From Acorus gramineus (Eukaryota; Streptophyta; Magnoliopsida; Acorales; Acoraceae), in the NCBI GenBank assembly GCA_030737835.1, contig CM060855.1, positions 857,599 through 921,598 of the forward strand: a stretch of 64,000 nt of DNA. Direction: 5' to 3'. Shown one piece after another: positions 34,555 to 46,613 of the stretch. The notes beneath the pieces were generated by a model. That model was not told the origin of the DNA. It saw only the letters and a list, made by a program, of their open reading frames with translations, and ran no database searches. The position numbers were made by a program, and so were the translations under genes. Each line of letters starts with the position of its first letter. The first letter of the stretch is position 1.

Positions 34555-35900
34555 GTGGATAGAGTCGCCCTCACTATCATGCCTTCGCCTCTTGTTCTTA
34601 ATCCTCCCCTGTTATTTTTGTCGCTCAGTCAAAATGGCGCAAAGAAGGCTCTTGTTGCCGTAGGGGATGACGGTGAAGCTGGTGGAGGGCAGCCCGTTCG
34701 TTCGGGACTGGGCTGGACTTCTCGCGGGGGAGGCCTATTTCTCCATCTATCACTTGACGGCCATCCAATTCCCACTTCACCCCTTTATCCCCACCTTTCT
34801 TTCTTTTTTTGAGCTGGTGCCGATGCAGGTCCACCCAAACGTGTTCCGAGTCCTGACCGCCACCCTTTATCTAAACGAGATGCGAGGTGATGTTCTTCTA
34901 CTGATTTGCGCAGTGCTCAGGGAGCTCCCAAAGGTACTACTTCATCATGCGTGGGGATTGGTTTCTTATGCAAGGCATCCCGGATCGTGACCGCGGATGG
35001 AAGGATGAGGTCGCGGTGTTTGGGGGGTCATGGCAATTCCCCATTGCTGGCATGCCCCCTGTCTGGACCTCCTTTGGCGAACTCAATACGTAATACTTTA
35101 ACTTACCGTTGTCGTTTGTTGCTTTTCCATTGTTTTAACTTTGCATGCTACTGTTTACGCAGGGCGCCTTGACCCTACTGTTGGGATGCCCGAGTCGAGG
35201 GTTCAGTTTTTGAAAGACACCATCCAGGAGGCGGTGAAGACGTTGATGTGGGACCAGGCTTTCTTCGATCTGATCACGATGGAGACGCCGGTCCCAGACG
35301 CCAGGGAGTTGATGGCCATCGCAGGGACGCGGCGTTTCTTCCCTCCTGCTCACGAAGGTGGTGCGAACGGTAGTGTGCCTGTTCGTGGGGAGAGCAGTAG
35401 AGCGAGCAGCCATCATCCCCGGGTCGATGACCGTCGAGGGAAGCGTCGGCTCATTATCGAGAGCGACGACAAGGACTCCGTGTAGGGTGGCGAGGAGGGC
35501 GATGTCGCTCCTGCCTCTGCGTGCGGCCGAACACCCTCTCCTGGGGTGCTGGCCAGGGCGGAGGAGTCAGCCCTTCAGGCCGCCCTAGAGCTCTCTTCGG
35601 TGTCCGCAGAACAAGACTCCCTCCATCGATCGGCCACGCAGTGGCAGTCCCGGGCATTGGAGCTCATAGGAGAGGTCCGGGCTCTTGAGGTTGACCTTGA
35701 AGCCAGACTTAGCCTGACGCGGGCTCGCATGTACCAGGAGGCATGGGGCGCCGCGCTCCTGCCCATGGGGAACCCAAGGAGGATTCCACCAGAGGTCATC
35801 GATCGAGAGGAGGGCTTCGCTCCGAATGTGTTTTCGGAACTCCCTCATTGCTGTCGTTATCGGCCCCGTGGTTCTTGTCGATTCGGGTGGTAGACGGGGG
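34555..35900 (+). pseudogene. antisense extra reading frame of the Tat element (PF04195-like)
   Basis: Lies between integrase and the 3' LTR on the strand opposite gag-pol. Its first part carries a block with HPFIPTFLSFFELVPMQVHP, resembling the plant 'putative gypsy type transposon' domain (Pfam PF04195). A later block at 35141-35485 is charged and low in complexity at its end. Antisense genes in this position are known in some Tat-lineage elements (for example Grande). This copy is broken. Role unknown. Confidence 0.65.
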
Positions 35901-36164
35901 CGTGCAAGAATTTTTTTTTTTTTTGCATGTAACCAGTTCTACAATAAAACTTTTATTTTACTGCATTGGCTGTTGTGTTATTTGTGTCCAGCTTTTTATG
36001 ATTGCCAGTTTTTGGATAATGTTCGTGCAAGGACGCTAGAGCCCACTTGCACCGGTGTCCCTAGGATAATACGATCGTGTATGGGTTACTCGAACCTTGA
36101 TAACACGTTGCATGGGGCGCTATTGCCTTTGGTATTTGGGACGTTTGTTGATGAGTTCGGTTAT

Positions 36165-36795
36165 CGCGACGCAGCCCACCGGGGTGGGACGAGTCTACTG
36201 CCTTAGGCTTGAGTCTAGTGCGCGACGTAGCCGATCGGGCGTTTAGGGAATGAACCACCTCGGGCTTTAGTCAATCAATCGTCATAGCCGAGTGGGGCGG
36301 TTAGATGGGTAGGACCACCTTGGGCATAAGTCGCTTGGGCGACTTGGCCGAACAGGGTGGCCATAAGAGTCCGACCACCTTGGGCGTGAGTCGCTTGCGC
36401 AACGCAGCCGAACAGGGTGGCTATAAGAGTCGGCCCAACGTGGACGTGAGTCGCTTGCGCGATGTAGCCGAACGGGGGGCAATAAGAGTTAGACCACCTT
36501 GGGCGTGAATTGCTTGCGCAACGTAGCCGAACGGGGTGGCTATGAGGGTCGGACCACCTTGGGCATAGGTCGCTTGCACGACAAAGCCGAACAGGGTGGC
36601 TATGAGGGTTGGACCACCTTGGGCGTAGGTCGCTTGCGCGACAAAGCTGAACAGCGTGGCTATGAGTGTCGGACCACCTTGGGCGTAGGTCACTTGCACG
36701 ACGAAGCCAAACGAGGTGGCTATAAGGTTTGGTCCACCTTGGGCGTGGGTCGCTTGCGCGACAAAGCCGAACGGGGCGGTCGCGTGGCAATCCCC
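36165..36795. repeat. 60-bp tandem array in the Tat element's 3' region (about ten units)
   Basis: From 36301 on, units are close to 60 bp and contain GGACCACCTTGGGCGT, GTCGCTTGCGCGAC and GCCGAACGGGGTGGCTAT. More diverged units extend left to about 36165. Long open frames across it on both strands are repeat artefacts. Tandem arrays in this region are known in Tat-lineage elements and can seed satellite DNA. Confidence 0.92.
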
Positions 36796-37330
36796 GCTGA
36801 AGTGTAGACGGGTAGGATAGTTAGCACGCATTCTACGTCATCCTTTGCGCACACGGGATCAGATCGCCGCTGTTGTTAGTTTGCGTTCAACCGAATAGTG
36901 CGTGAGGTAGGGGCATGGTTAACGGACTCAACCCCAACGCGATTAGCTCGATTTGCGAGATAGGACGGCATATTTGGACAATAAATAGAAGTAATTTCCG
37001 AAAAGAGCAGCATTTATTTACTAATAATGACCGAAATAGCGTAACACAGACAAGGTCCATTACATTTTATTTAATAAAGGCCACCGGGACCTTAAGCATA
37101 AAACTTCCTCAAGTTCATAGTGTTCCAGGGGGTTGGTATGAGTACCTTTCTGGGGCCGATAGTACATAGCTTGTATGCCCCTTGCCGTAGGCTTCAATCT
37201 CCTCATACAGTCCTTCCCATGTAGCCCCGAGCTTCCCAGCGTTGGGTTCACGTGTGTTGTCAGTGACTCGCCGAAGCACCCATTCGCCTGGGGAAAATGA
37301 TCGGGATTGGACTTTCTTGTCAAAGTGGTG
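36796..37330. other. Tat element: spacer between tandem array and integrase end
   Basis: No extra gene seen. On the minus strand it follows the integrase C-terminus. Confidence 0.5.
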
Positions 37331-37333
37331 GGC

Positions 37334-40300
37334 CTATCGGCGATGGTAGGCGGCAAGGCGGATCATGGTGGTCTCCCTTGCTTCCTCGAGGAGCACAGTA
37401 TTGTTGGCAATGGATTCGCTATTTTGGTCAGTGAGAGTGATGGAAGTCCTTAGAGTGGGCAGTTCGACCTCTGTGGGGATAACTGCCTCGGTTTCGTATG
37501 CTAGGGCGAACGACGACTCTCCGGTGGGCTTCCTCCGGGTGGTGCGGTAGGCCCACAGCATGCCTGGGAGTTCCTCCAACCATGCCCCCTTCTTCTTGTC
37601 ATGTCGCTTCTTGAGCATGGTGAAGATGGTGCGGTTGGTAGCCTCGGCTTGTCTATTCCCCTACGGATACACCCACAAGGAGAAATGTTGTTGGATCCTG
37701 TACTTGTTGCAAAACTCCTGGATCGGTGCATTTGAGAGCTGGGTTCCATTGTCCGCAACGAGGGCTTTGGGGACGCCGAACCTGCATATGATGTGCTTCC
37801 AAAAGAAGTTCTTGACATCGGCGTGCTTGACCGTCTTGTAGGCTTCGGCCTCAACCCATTTGGTGAATTAATCCATCGCCAAGAGTATGTATTTTTCCCT
37901 TCCGCTGCGGTAGGGAACGGACCTGCAATATCAATTTCCCATTGAGAAAATGGCCACAGGGCTGTTAACGTGTGGAACTCCATTGTGGGGAGGTGAATGA
38001 GTGGGGAAAACTTTTGGCATTTTTCGCAGCTTCGAGCAAAGGCGAGGGCGTCTCTTCTCAATGATGAACAATAATATCCCTGGGTCAGGATGCGATGGAT
38101 GAAAGATCGTCCGCTCGAATGGTCACCACACGACCCCTCATGTATCTCCTCCATCAACGGCTTCGCTACAATCGCACTAAGGAAACTGAGGAAGGGGCCG
38201 CCCACGTTGTGTCAGTAGAGTTTGCCCTCTATGATGACGTAGCTGACGGACTGATATCGCACTTTCTGGGCTTCGATTTGGTCCGCTGGGAGCTCACCGT
38301 CGCGTATATAGGCCTCAATTGGGTCCATCCAGCAAGGTGCTTCCCTTTCAATCTCATGGATGGAGGGAACCGGATAGATAGAGGGCTGTTGAAGGATCGT
38401 TGGCATGACCCATCGTGCCCCGATCGTAGTGGATCCTGTGGCTAATGAGTATGCCTCTCTGTTCTCTTCCCGGGGAAGGTAGCTGATCACGAAGTCGAAG
38501 AGTCTTGGAAGAGTTTCACGGCCAGGCGATGATACTGCTCCATTCTTTCATCTTTGGCCGCATAGGTTCCTTGGACCTGCAACACCACTAGCTGTGAGTC
38601 ACAGTAGGTTCGTAGGTACCTGACGTGAAGCGACTTGGCAAGCTGCAACCCATTGATAAGGGCCTCGTATTTGGCAACATTGTTCGTGGAGAGGAAGTCC
38701 AGCTGGATGGAATGCTCCAGCTGGGTGCCATCCGGAGTTTGTAGCACGATCCCCACACCGCTGCATTGGACGCTCCGTCGACGAAAAGGGTACACAATTC
38801 TGAGAGATCTGGTGGGTTGTCGAGTTTCGATGCTGCTTTTTGCATGTCATCCTCAATGTCGAATTCCAATAGGAAGTCAGCTACCACTTGTCCTTTCTTG
38901 ACCGTCTGAGGACGGTAGTCGATGTCGAACGGGGACAGTTCCAGGGCCCATCTGGTTGTTTGCCTGTAAAGGTCCGGTTTGTGCAAGAATACCCAGATGG
39001 GATAGGAGGTTAAAACAATGATAGGGTGTGCCTTGAAGTAGTGTCGCAGCTTTCTTTTCGCCACCACCAGTGCCAAGATGAGCTTCTCGATGGGCAAGTA
39101 GCGGGTCTGGGCATCGAGTAGGGCTTTGCTTACGTAGAAGACTGGATGTTGCTGCTCGCGGTCTTCCTTGAACAGAGCGGCGCTAATCGCAGCAACCGAT
39201 ATGACCAGGTACAGGAAGAGCGTCTCGCCTTTGATTGGGACCGACAGGATCAGCGATTGACTGAGATGGTCTTTGAGACTTTGGAACACCTCTCGTTGTT
39301 CGTCAGACCAGACTTCGCTTGTCGTTCCCTTGATTGCCTGAATAAATGGGCGAGAACGATCCAAAAGATGGAAAATAAATCGGGATAAGGCGGCTATTCA
39401 GCCGGGATCACCTGGACGTCGCGGACGGTCGTAGGGATGCTGGAATCGTGCACTTCCTGAATCTTGGTTGGGTTGGCCTTGATGCCCTGTCTGTGCATGA
39501 TGTGCCCTAGGAAGTGTCCAGATGAAACGCCGAATGAGCATTTGGCGGGGTTGAGCTTCATGCGGTGACCTCCGCAGAGCGTCAAAGGCTTCAGAAAGGT
39601 GTTGCAAATGCTCGGCGCGGCTCTGGCTCTTGGTGACCATGTCGTCGATGTATACCTCCATAGTCCGACCGATGAGATGCTTGAATACTTTGTTGACCAA
39701 ATGCTCGAAAGTGGCACCAGCGTTCTTCAGTCAGAAGGGCATCACCTTGTAACAATACAGTCCACACTCTGAGATGAATGAGGTTTTCTCCTGGTCGCGT
39801 GAATGGAGGGGGATTTGGTTGTTACCTGAATACGCGTCCAAGAAGGATAGACGCTCATAACCCGTAGTAGCGTCCACAAGCTAATCTATCTTCAGCAGGG
39901 GGGTAACCGTCTTTGGGGCATGCTTTATTGAGGTTGACGAAGTCGATGCACACACCATTTCCCGCCTTTCTTTTCTGCCAAGACAACATTTGATATCCAA
40001 TCGGGGTAGCGGACCTCCCGTATGAACCCGGCGGCAAGGAGCCGGTCTATTTCATCGAAGACCACCTTGTTTCGCTCGGGCGCGAATCGTCATTGCTTTT
40101 GTTTTACCAGGACAGCCTCCGGGTGCACGTTCAACTCATGGACGGCGATGGCAGGATCAATACCAGGCATGTCGTTGTGGAACAAGGCGAACACGTCCCG
40201 GTTGTCCTGCAAGAATGAAAGAATGGTTTTCTTTTCTTCGTTGGGGAGAAGGCTCCCCAACTGGATGGTTTTCTCGGGATCATCCTCGTTCAAGGGGACG

Positions 40301-40760
40301 ATGCTGACCGGCTCAAGAGTGGGTTGTTCAGGTTTGGGCTCGATTAATGCTTGAGCCCACTTTGATGGCCGATTAGTTAATTGCTATGAATCCGGTGAGG
40401 GCTGTCCCTGTGCAGGACACTCTAGCGCCCGGGTCGCCAGGGCATAGCACTTTCGAGCTGCTACCTAATCTCCACAGATGTCGATGGTGGACCGCCTGTC
40501 CCTAGAAAGACATCACATGACTTGATGCAGAGTGGATAGAACTCCCTCCATCCGATGGATCCATTCGCGACCCACGATAGCGTTGTACGCCGAGGGAGAG
40601 TCAATGATGATGAATTCAACGTTGAGGGTACAGTCAGCAGCCGTGATTGGAAGGGTGACCACACCGACCGAAATCACCCTCCTACCGTCGAATCCGGTCA
40701 GTGGAGGGTTGGAGCGCTTGATGCCTTCCACGTCCAACCCCATTCGTCAGTAAGCGTCCA
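37334..40760 (-). pseudogene. Tat pol relic: protease, RT, RNase H, archaeal RNase H, integrase
   Basis: Minus-strand order: aspartic protease-like segment (40513-40743); reverse transcriptase (about 39400-40300) with the YIDDMV catalytic motif; RNase H (38840-39360); a second, archaeal-type RNase H (38487-38795) with NNVAKYEALINGL and YCDSQLVV; integrase zinc finger (about 38030-38200, CEKCQKF) and core (WEIDIAGPFP, then WAYRTT near 37550). Two RNase H domains in tandem define the Tat group. The frame is interrupted in several places, so it is a fossil. Confidence 0.9.
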
Positions 40761-40793
40761 AGAACAAGATGTCGGCACTGTTGCCTCCGTCGA

Positions 40794-42440
40794 TCATAAC
40801 CCTCTGCACCTATCAATTGCATATGTAGGTATTAATAACCAGGGGGGCAGCATGAGGCAATGATACCTGCTTGAGATCATCGGCCCCAAAGCGGATCGAG
40901 TTGATTGATTCCATGACGGCGCGCTTTCGTGACCCCACTGGCCCCTCGAGATAGGTTCTACACCATTAGGGATGGGCCTCCCATGGATGACTGCAACGAC
41001 TCTGGCTGGGGGCTTGCCTGACTTGAGGGTGTCTGCGGTTCTGTAGCCGTCCGATTTGGCTGCATCATCGGTTGCCGCGCAACGTAGTGCGCGAGGCATC
41101 CCTCCCTGATCAGATTCTTGATTTGGCTGCGTAGACTCCTACACTCCTCAGTGGTATGTCCCACTTCATTATGGAATTCATGCTTGCGGGTCTGGTCGCG
41201 ATTCTTGGTCAGAGTTCGGATCGGAAATGGGGCTTTAAGTACCCCTTGTCCTTGTTGTCGCGCCAAAGTTGACGCACTGACACGGTGAGGGGAGTCATGA
41301 CAAAGTCCTCCCCCCTCTGAGGTCGAGAGTTGGCAGGCTTTTCGTCGTCTTTTTGTGACATCGTGGAAGACTGCTTCTTGGGGGGAAGGCTATCCTTGCA
41401 AGGAGGACTGACGGTGATAATGGTAGTCGCCCTGCGAGCGGTGAAGGAGACGTCGTCTTCCAGGCGAATGGAACCTTTAGCGTGGGAGAGGACGTCCGCC
41501 ATGTTGGTAGGAGGTTTACAGACAAGGGACTCATAAAGATGAGCAGTAGGGTCAATCCTCCCCGGAATGCCATCGCTGCTATTTGAGGATCACACACGTC
41601 GATTTGAGTCATCTCCACGCTGAAGCGCGTGATTTAGTTCTGCAGGCGCTCGCCTCCCTCTTGCTTCATCCCGAACAAGCTTGCCACGTCTCTCTTGGGC
41701 TTGTAATGGCATATGTAGTGGCTGATGAACGCCTCGCAAAGACTACGGAAGTCACCAATGGAACCGGCCAGTAGCTTATGGAACCAGGTCAAGGCCTGTC
41801 CTCCTAGACCCTGAGGGAATACCTTGCAAAGCAAGGCGTCATCTCCTCAGTCGAGGGACATGAGCTATTGGTAATGAAAGATGTGCTCGGTGGGGTCTGA
41901 TTTCCCCTCAAGCAGCTTAAATTTTGGAGAAGTGAACTTATCTGGTTTGGGTGCGCGGACAATCTTGTCCACGAACGGAGAGATTGATCAGGTGAGCTGT
42001 TAGCATGACTATATCAGCCGGGGTTTGAGGCTTCAGGTTGTGGAGGATGCGATGATCTACCTCTCTCATCATGTTATCCTGTCTGTCCTGCCAAACATGA
42101 TCGGCTTCACGGGGCTGCTTAGAAGGTGCGACGGCGTTTGATGAGACAGCTGGTTGCTCTAGATGATCATTCCCAGGATGGTCGACGTGCCCGTTGGTTC
42201 GCTGGGGGTCGTTGGGAACCGGTGGCACGGACCGCCGCTGGCTCACGGGATTCGCGTTATCTCATTCGGCCCGGAGATGATTGTTTTCCTCTCAGGCCAC
42301 TTCGACCGTCCGAACGAATTCGAGACCAGGCTTGTCGCATTCGGTCACGCCGAGAAGGGATGACGGGTTGGCTACTGACGTGCTGGCCGGCACCGACGTT
42401 GGCGAGGGAGTTTTCTAGGGAGGCATAACGACGAGCTAGA
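40794..42440 (-). pseudogene. Tat gag relic
   Basis: The minus strand shows a Retrotrans_gag-like block at 41634-41834 (GLGGQALTWFHKLLAGSI, SHYICHYKPKR) and a nucleocapsid-like segment at 40958-41266 with FHNEVGHTTEEC. Upstream, 41938-42246 is a hydrophilic N-terminal region. Broken. Confidence 0.85.
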
Positions 42441-42451
42441 CTTTTCGTTCG

Positions 42452-42473
42452 TGTCCCAGAGACGGCGTCAAAC
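42452..42473 (-). other. primer-binding zone
   Basis: On the minus strand, GTTTGACGCCGTCTCTGGGA follows the 5' LTR directly. It has the look of a tRNA 3'-end complement of the GGCGCC type used by plant Ty3/gypsy elements. I cannot fix the tRNA. Confidence 0.6.
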
Positions 42474-43135
42474 TGGAGGGGCAGAAATTTTGCTCACCGA
42501 GTTCAGGTAAGCGGATCCGGCCACTCCTGTTCTCCTCCACCTGATTCCGTCTTCTTCCGCCAAGAAGCACTCCTTGAACGCCGTAGACATAGAGAGGTGG
42601 GGACCTACGAAAGACCCTCCGATGCTCAAGTCAGACAAAGTGGCCAAAAAAGAGCTTTTACAAAGAGAAACTGTGCATACCTTCTATGTGTGTTCTTGCC
42701 CCCTATTTGTAGAGGATTTACTGTGATTAGGGTTTCTGATCGACTCCTTTCCATCGGACGGATGAGAATCCACCAGTCATTAGTGAGGAGACAATAGATA
42801 AAATCATAAGATTTGGTCAATTATAAGTTGACATGTAAATCCATATTTAGTTGGGATTCTGTGGACATAGTCAATGATGACTTGATTTGGTGATTTATAC
42901 CAGCATTGATTGAGTTTGAATGGTGATAATTGTGGTTAATGCAGCATATTTAAGAAGATTACGGCAGTATTTGAGTGGATAAATACTGACTTGGCCGGCT
43001 GCAATTGGTCGGGTATGGGTCTTCAAGCCGAGTTTGTTCAGGTCCGAATTGGACAGGCCGTTGTTGCGTCGGGCCGGATCCGACGGAACCCGCGATTCGG
43101 CCCACTTTAGGTAGCTTGAAAATTTGGCGCCCACA
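42474..43135 (-). repeat. 5' LTR of the Tat element
   Basis: 662 bp, plus-strand ends TGGAGGGGCAG and GGCGCCCACA. As the 5' LTR it should hold the element's promoter; I could not assign a TATA box with confidence. Confidence 0.93.
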
Positions 43136-43140
43136 TTTGG

Positions 43141-43704
43141 TTTATTATTTTTTCAGACCATACCAAAATCAAACAAAAAAACTATTGACCCAAACCCAAA
43201 GGAAATCGGTTCGTATTCAGTTTAACCAACCAAAGATGCTGCCCTAACCACCACATAAACGATAATTATCACATTAATATGTGAATTCAAAATGCCAGAA
43301 CCAACTAATAATAATGGTACGTGTTATTATGTGGATAAATAAATTCAAATCTATATTTATGCAACTTCAAAAACAGATATTAATTACGTATCCTATTTAT
43401 TTCAAATACCTCATTTGAATTTGCAATGTCTCATGTCTAGTTCGTCTAGATAAATAAATTATTTGACAACATATTAAATTTTGATCATTTTTATAAAAAT
43501 ATCCAACACATTATGTTTCCAATAAGAACGATGATACAGTCTATCCGTTTTTGCAGACCTTTCAGTAATAGGCCAAAATGATCCCAACTGCTATACACTC
43601 CACTATTAGAGTGTATAAAATGATAATGCAATATATACATTATTGACAAATGTTTGAAAATACAGGAAAAACTATTTTTCATAGCGAAAAGAAATATGCT
43701 AGAT
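43141..43704. other. AT-rich stretch, nothing recognised
   Basis: No gene. Short inverted words around 43600 are not convincing. Confidence 0.4.
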
Positions 43705-43714
43705 TTACTAAGTA

Positions 43715-43988
43715 GGGTTTTTTATTTTTAAATCTCCATAAACCATAGGATTTAGTAATCGATCCCTCACTTCTTCGTATTTTGGTTTTAGTCCCCAGAT
43801 TTAAAGGATATGTTCCTTTTTAATCCCAGGAGGGACCTATTCCTAAATTATTTAGTTTTCTTTTTAGTCCTTGGGAGGTACTAAAAAGGAACATATCCTT
43901 TAAATCTGGAGAGTAAAACCAAAATATGAAGAAATGAGGGATCGATCACTAAATCATATGGTTTATAGGGACTTAAAAATAAAAAACC
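43715..43988. mobile_element. complete foldback MULE (274 bp)
   Basis: Almost the whole element is two inverted arms. The left arm GGGTTTTTTATTTTTAAATC ... AGGATATGTTCCTTTTTA is mirrored on the right by AAAAAGGAACATATCCTTTA ... TTAAAAATAAAAAACC. The perfect 10-bp TSD TTACTAAGTA lies at 43705-43714 and 43989-43998. MULEs make 9-11-bp TSDs. The well-preserved arms suggest it is the youngest member of this family here. It would form a long hairpin as RNA. Confidence 0.92.
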
Positions 43989-44035
43989 TTACTAAGTATA
44001 TATATTAATTTTTGTAATATTAAATAAGTCTAGAT

Positions 44036-44231
44036 CCAGTGAGGCCTTGTACCATCAGTATCGACTTCATAATATATAAATCGAATTATACATCCTATTA
44101 ATCGAATTGTATAGAGAGTGATACTGTACTCAATAATTAATTATGCAGTTCGATTTATAGACTGTGTAGTTTGATTAATAGGATGTGCAGTTTAATATTA
44201 ATAGTATTAATGGTACTCAAATTTGACTGGA
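44036..44231. mobile_element. foldback MITE (196 bp)
   Basis: Arms starting TCCAGTGAGGCC (left) and TCCAGTCAAATTTG (right, reversed) share ACATCCTATTAATC deeper in. No clear TSD. Confidence 0.6.
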
Positions 44232-44499
44232 CGACGAGGATGACATATTTTCTTCTTTCCTGTATAGATAAAAAATAGGTCTCACAATTATTATTATTTT
44301 TTTAATGAAATGATTAGCATTCGGCTTTAATTAATTATAAAAAAAATGCTTAAAGCAAAGAAATAACAAAAAACAACAAACGCCCAACAAGAGGATAAGC
44401 AAGTAAAAGAGATCTCTACTGGCCACTCGTGATAGAATAAAGCAAGATACATTCTAAGGCCTCACAATTATTGGAAATTAAAGAATGGAATGGTTGGTC

Positions 44500-44640
44500 A
44501 TAAGAGTTGCCCCCCTTTCCATCTTTATGTTGGGTCCCCACACAGGCAAAGCTATCAAATTGCGAGGTGGTGGTGGTTATGAAACCATGACCATAAAAAG
44601 ATTCATCTGATTATGACTCATTGACATGACTTGGATGGTT
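44500..44640. repeat. copy of the block found upstream of the FEX gene
   Basis: GGGTCCCCACACAGGCAAAG then AACCATGACCATAAAAAG and GACTCATTGA. Also present at 29805-29945 and, more diverged, at 59535-59660. Confidence 0.65.
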
Positions 44641-45124
44641 GTTTTTTTTCTATAAAAAAAAGAAAAAAAATTATTTCTGTATAATTTGAATGGACCATGG
44701 AGGGTGGAGTCCAGTGTGGCGTCTTGAGATGCCTAATTCTTGCATTCTGTCCTTCCCAATCAGAAAAAAGACACTAGACATTTTTATAAAAGACCATTTG
44801 AAAGGCAGTATAATAAATCAAATCAAACTTCTATTCAAAAATTCAAAGAGTAGTTCTCAAGAGGAAACCCACCCAATTCTTTCATTCTCATGTAGATCGT
44901 TTGTTATTTTCACTCAGCTGTGTGTAGTGTATATATATATATCATTAAAAAAAAATTCACATTTCATATAAATTATATGATTCAATTTATTGAAGATTAT
45001 ACATCATCTTTGATTAAAACACATATCGCATTAAACGAAAAGAAAATGAAGCATGCCCGAATTGTGTTTAAGATTTAGTGTAGCATTTTTTTTTTCTTTT
45101 TATATAGAAAAGAGATGCCAAAAT

Positions 45125-45620
45125 AAGTATATTGTATGAGTCATTTTTTGAGCTCGATGTCAATGTTCCATGTGTCCACGATCCATGACCCGATTAACTA
45201 AGACCCACAACCCACATAGCCGGCCTAGATCTGGCCGGTTGACCGATTCATATCGGATGACCAATTGATTTCAAATCAAGATCTAGGACCAAATCTCATA
45301 TCATATATTTCATTTGGAACTGTCAATGACTAATTCTCCAAATCCCACAAATATATATCAAATCTCCTCTCCCCATTTCGATCAAGAAGAGATCCACCGT
45401 CGAACTTAGAGCATTCACATAAGCTCTACAAAATAGGGAAGAAGTTCTCCGACTTGAGCATCAAAGGGTTTATAAATAAGGAAGCAGTTCTCCGACTTGA
45501 GCGAGGGTCTTCTGTAAGTCACCCCACCTCATTTCCACGAAGTTTGAGATCGCTGGCAACCCAACTATAACCATCGGAGGAAGTGAAACAGACAGATCAT
45601 GCAACCCGAATCTTGACATG
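45125..45620. repeat. LTR-like fragment (fossil, uncertain)
   Basis: Contains CCGACTTGAGCATCAAAGGG and a second CCGACTTGAGCG about 40 bp on, wording also seen in the Tat-family LTRs (GACTTGAGCATCGGAGGG). Ends not found. Confidence 0.35.
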
Positions 45621-45639
45621 GAGAGCCACAAAAAGAATC

Positions 45640-45818
45640 AACCTAAAGTTGTCTCATAGTGAGTGCTCTTCTGGGGCATTGCTCGTGCCTGGGGGTAGGA
45701 GCTATTGAGAGAATGCCTATTTTGTTTTTAGATTTATGTCATTTCTAAGTCTTTGGATCATTGTAGCTCTGAATTTCAAGTTATAAATGGACTACTTCTT
45801 GTTCAAAAAAAAAAAGGT
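45640..45818 (+). mobile_element. LINE 3' end fragment
   Basis: Ends TAAATGGACTACTTCTTGTTC followed by A11 at 45808-45818, like plant L1 3' ends. No TSD found, no protein fragment. Confidence 0.4.
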
Positions 45819-46122
45819 TGTCTATATTTATCCCCGCATTATATGACCAAAAAAAAAAGTTGCAAATTGTCCATATTACCCTCCAATTTGTGCAAGAATC
45901 AACCTACATTAAAAGGGTTTTCCCATAATTTCTAACAAAACAGACCAAAACCGCTCGTGTTCTTGATTTTATTTAAGCTCTTCGAAACTCTATTTGGGTT
46001 TCTTCTCCATCTTCGAAGGGACGAACTGAATCTCTGAAGCATTCGCTGCATCGGATCTTTGCATCACCAGGTACTTAATCTCCAACATTTACATCTTTGA
46101 ATCTATGTTATTAATGAAAAAA

Positions 46123-46566
46123 TAGAGGTGGTAAACTAGCCGAACGAGTCGAGCTTTGATTCGTTGAGGCTCAGCTCATTTAATATCAGGCTCGGTTCGA
46201 GGCCGAGTTTAATTTCATGTTTAAGCTCGACTCGTTTAGCTCGTGAAAAGCTCAGTTGAAACTCCGCTCAGGTTTGTTTAGCTAAAAAAAAAATTTGTTT
46301 ATTATCTGAGAAGTCATCTTTCACACAAATCATAATATCTTATACATATGAAAATGACACAAGCTCAAACTCGGGCTCAGGCTCGGCTCGGGTTTTTGTT
46401 TCTCCCTTTTTATGTTAAGTAACAAGCTTGTATAGGCTCGGACTCTGCTCGGCTCGTTTACAAACCGAGTTTAAAAAAAAATTTAAACTTTGCTCTTTTG
46501 TTTAATTAAACCAGCCGAGACGAGCTTTAACCAAGCCCAAGCTGCTCGGCTCGTTTACCACCCCTA
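46123..46566. mobile_element. hAT MITE (GAGCTCG-rich family), copy 2
   Basis: Terminal repeats TAGAGGTGGTAAAC and, reversed, TAGGGGTGGTAAAC. The perfect 8-bp TSD TGAAAAAA lies at 46115-46122 and 46567-46574. 444 bp, no coding, GCTCGGCTCG-type subterminal words. Confidence 0.93.
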
Positions 46567-46613
46567 TGAAAAAACAATATGAACATCGAATTTTCAAGTT
46601 TCATTAATATTTA

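Larger units (their letters stand above)
33556..43135 (-). mobile_element. Ty3/gypsy retrotransposon, Tat lineage (fossil, structurally complete, broken)
   Basis: Both LTRs, the perfect 5-bp TSD TTTGG (33551-33555 and 43136-43140), a primer-binding zone, a polypurine tract, gag, protease, reverse transcriptase, two RNase H domains and integrase are all present on the minus strand in the order PR-RT-RH-aRH-INT. The second, archaeal-type RNase H, the long region between integrase and 3' LTR with an antisense reading frame, and a tandem array there are marks of the Tat lineage. Coding parts carry several breaks, so it is inactive. The LTRs differ at about 8% of sites by eye, mostly transitions, suggesting an insertion some millions of years old. 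Confidence 0.92.

Noticed and set aside
36275-36831. Several long overlapping open frames on both strands encoding repeated peptides
   Set aside because: They are produced by the 60-bp tandem array, whose period is a multiple of three and so keeps frames open. No homology to a real repeat protein.
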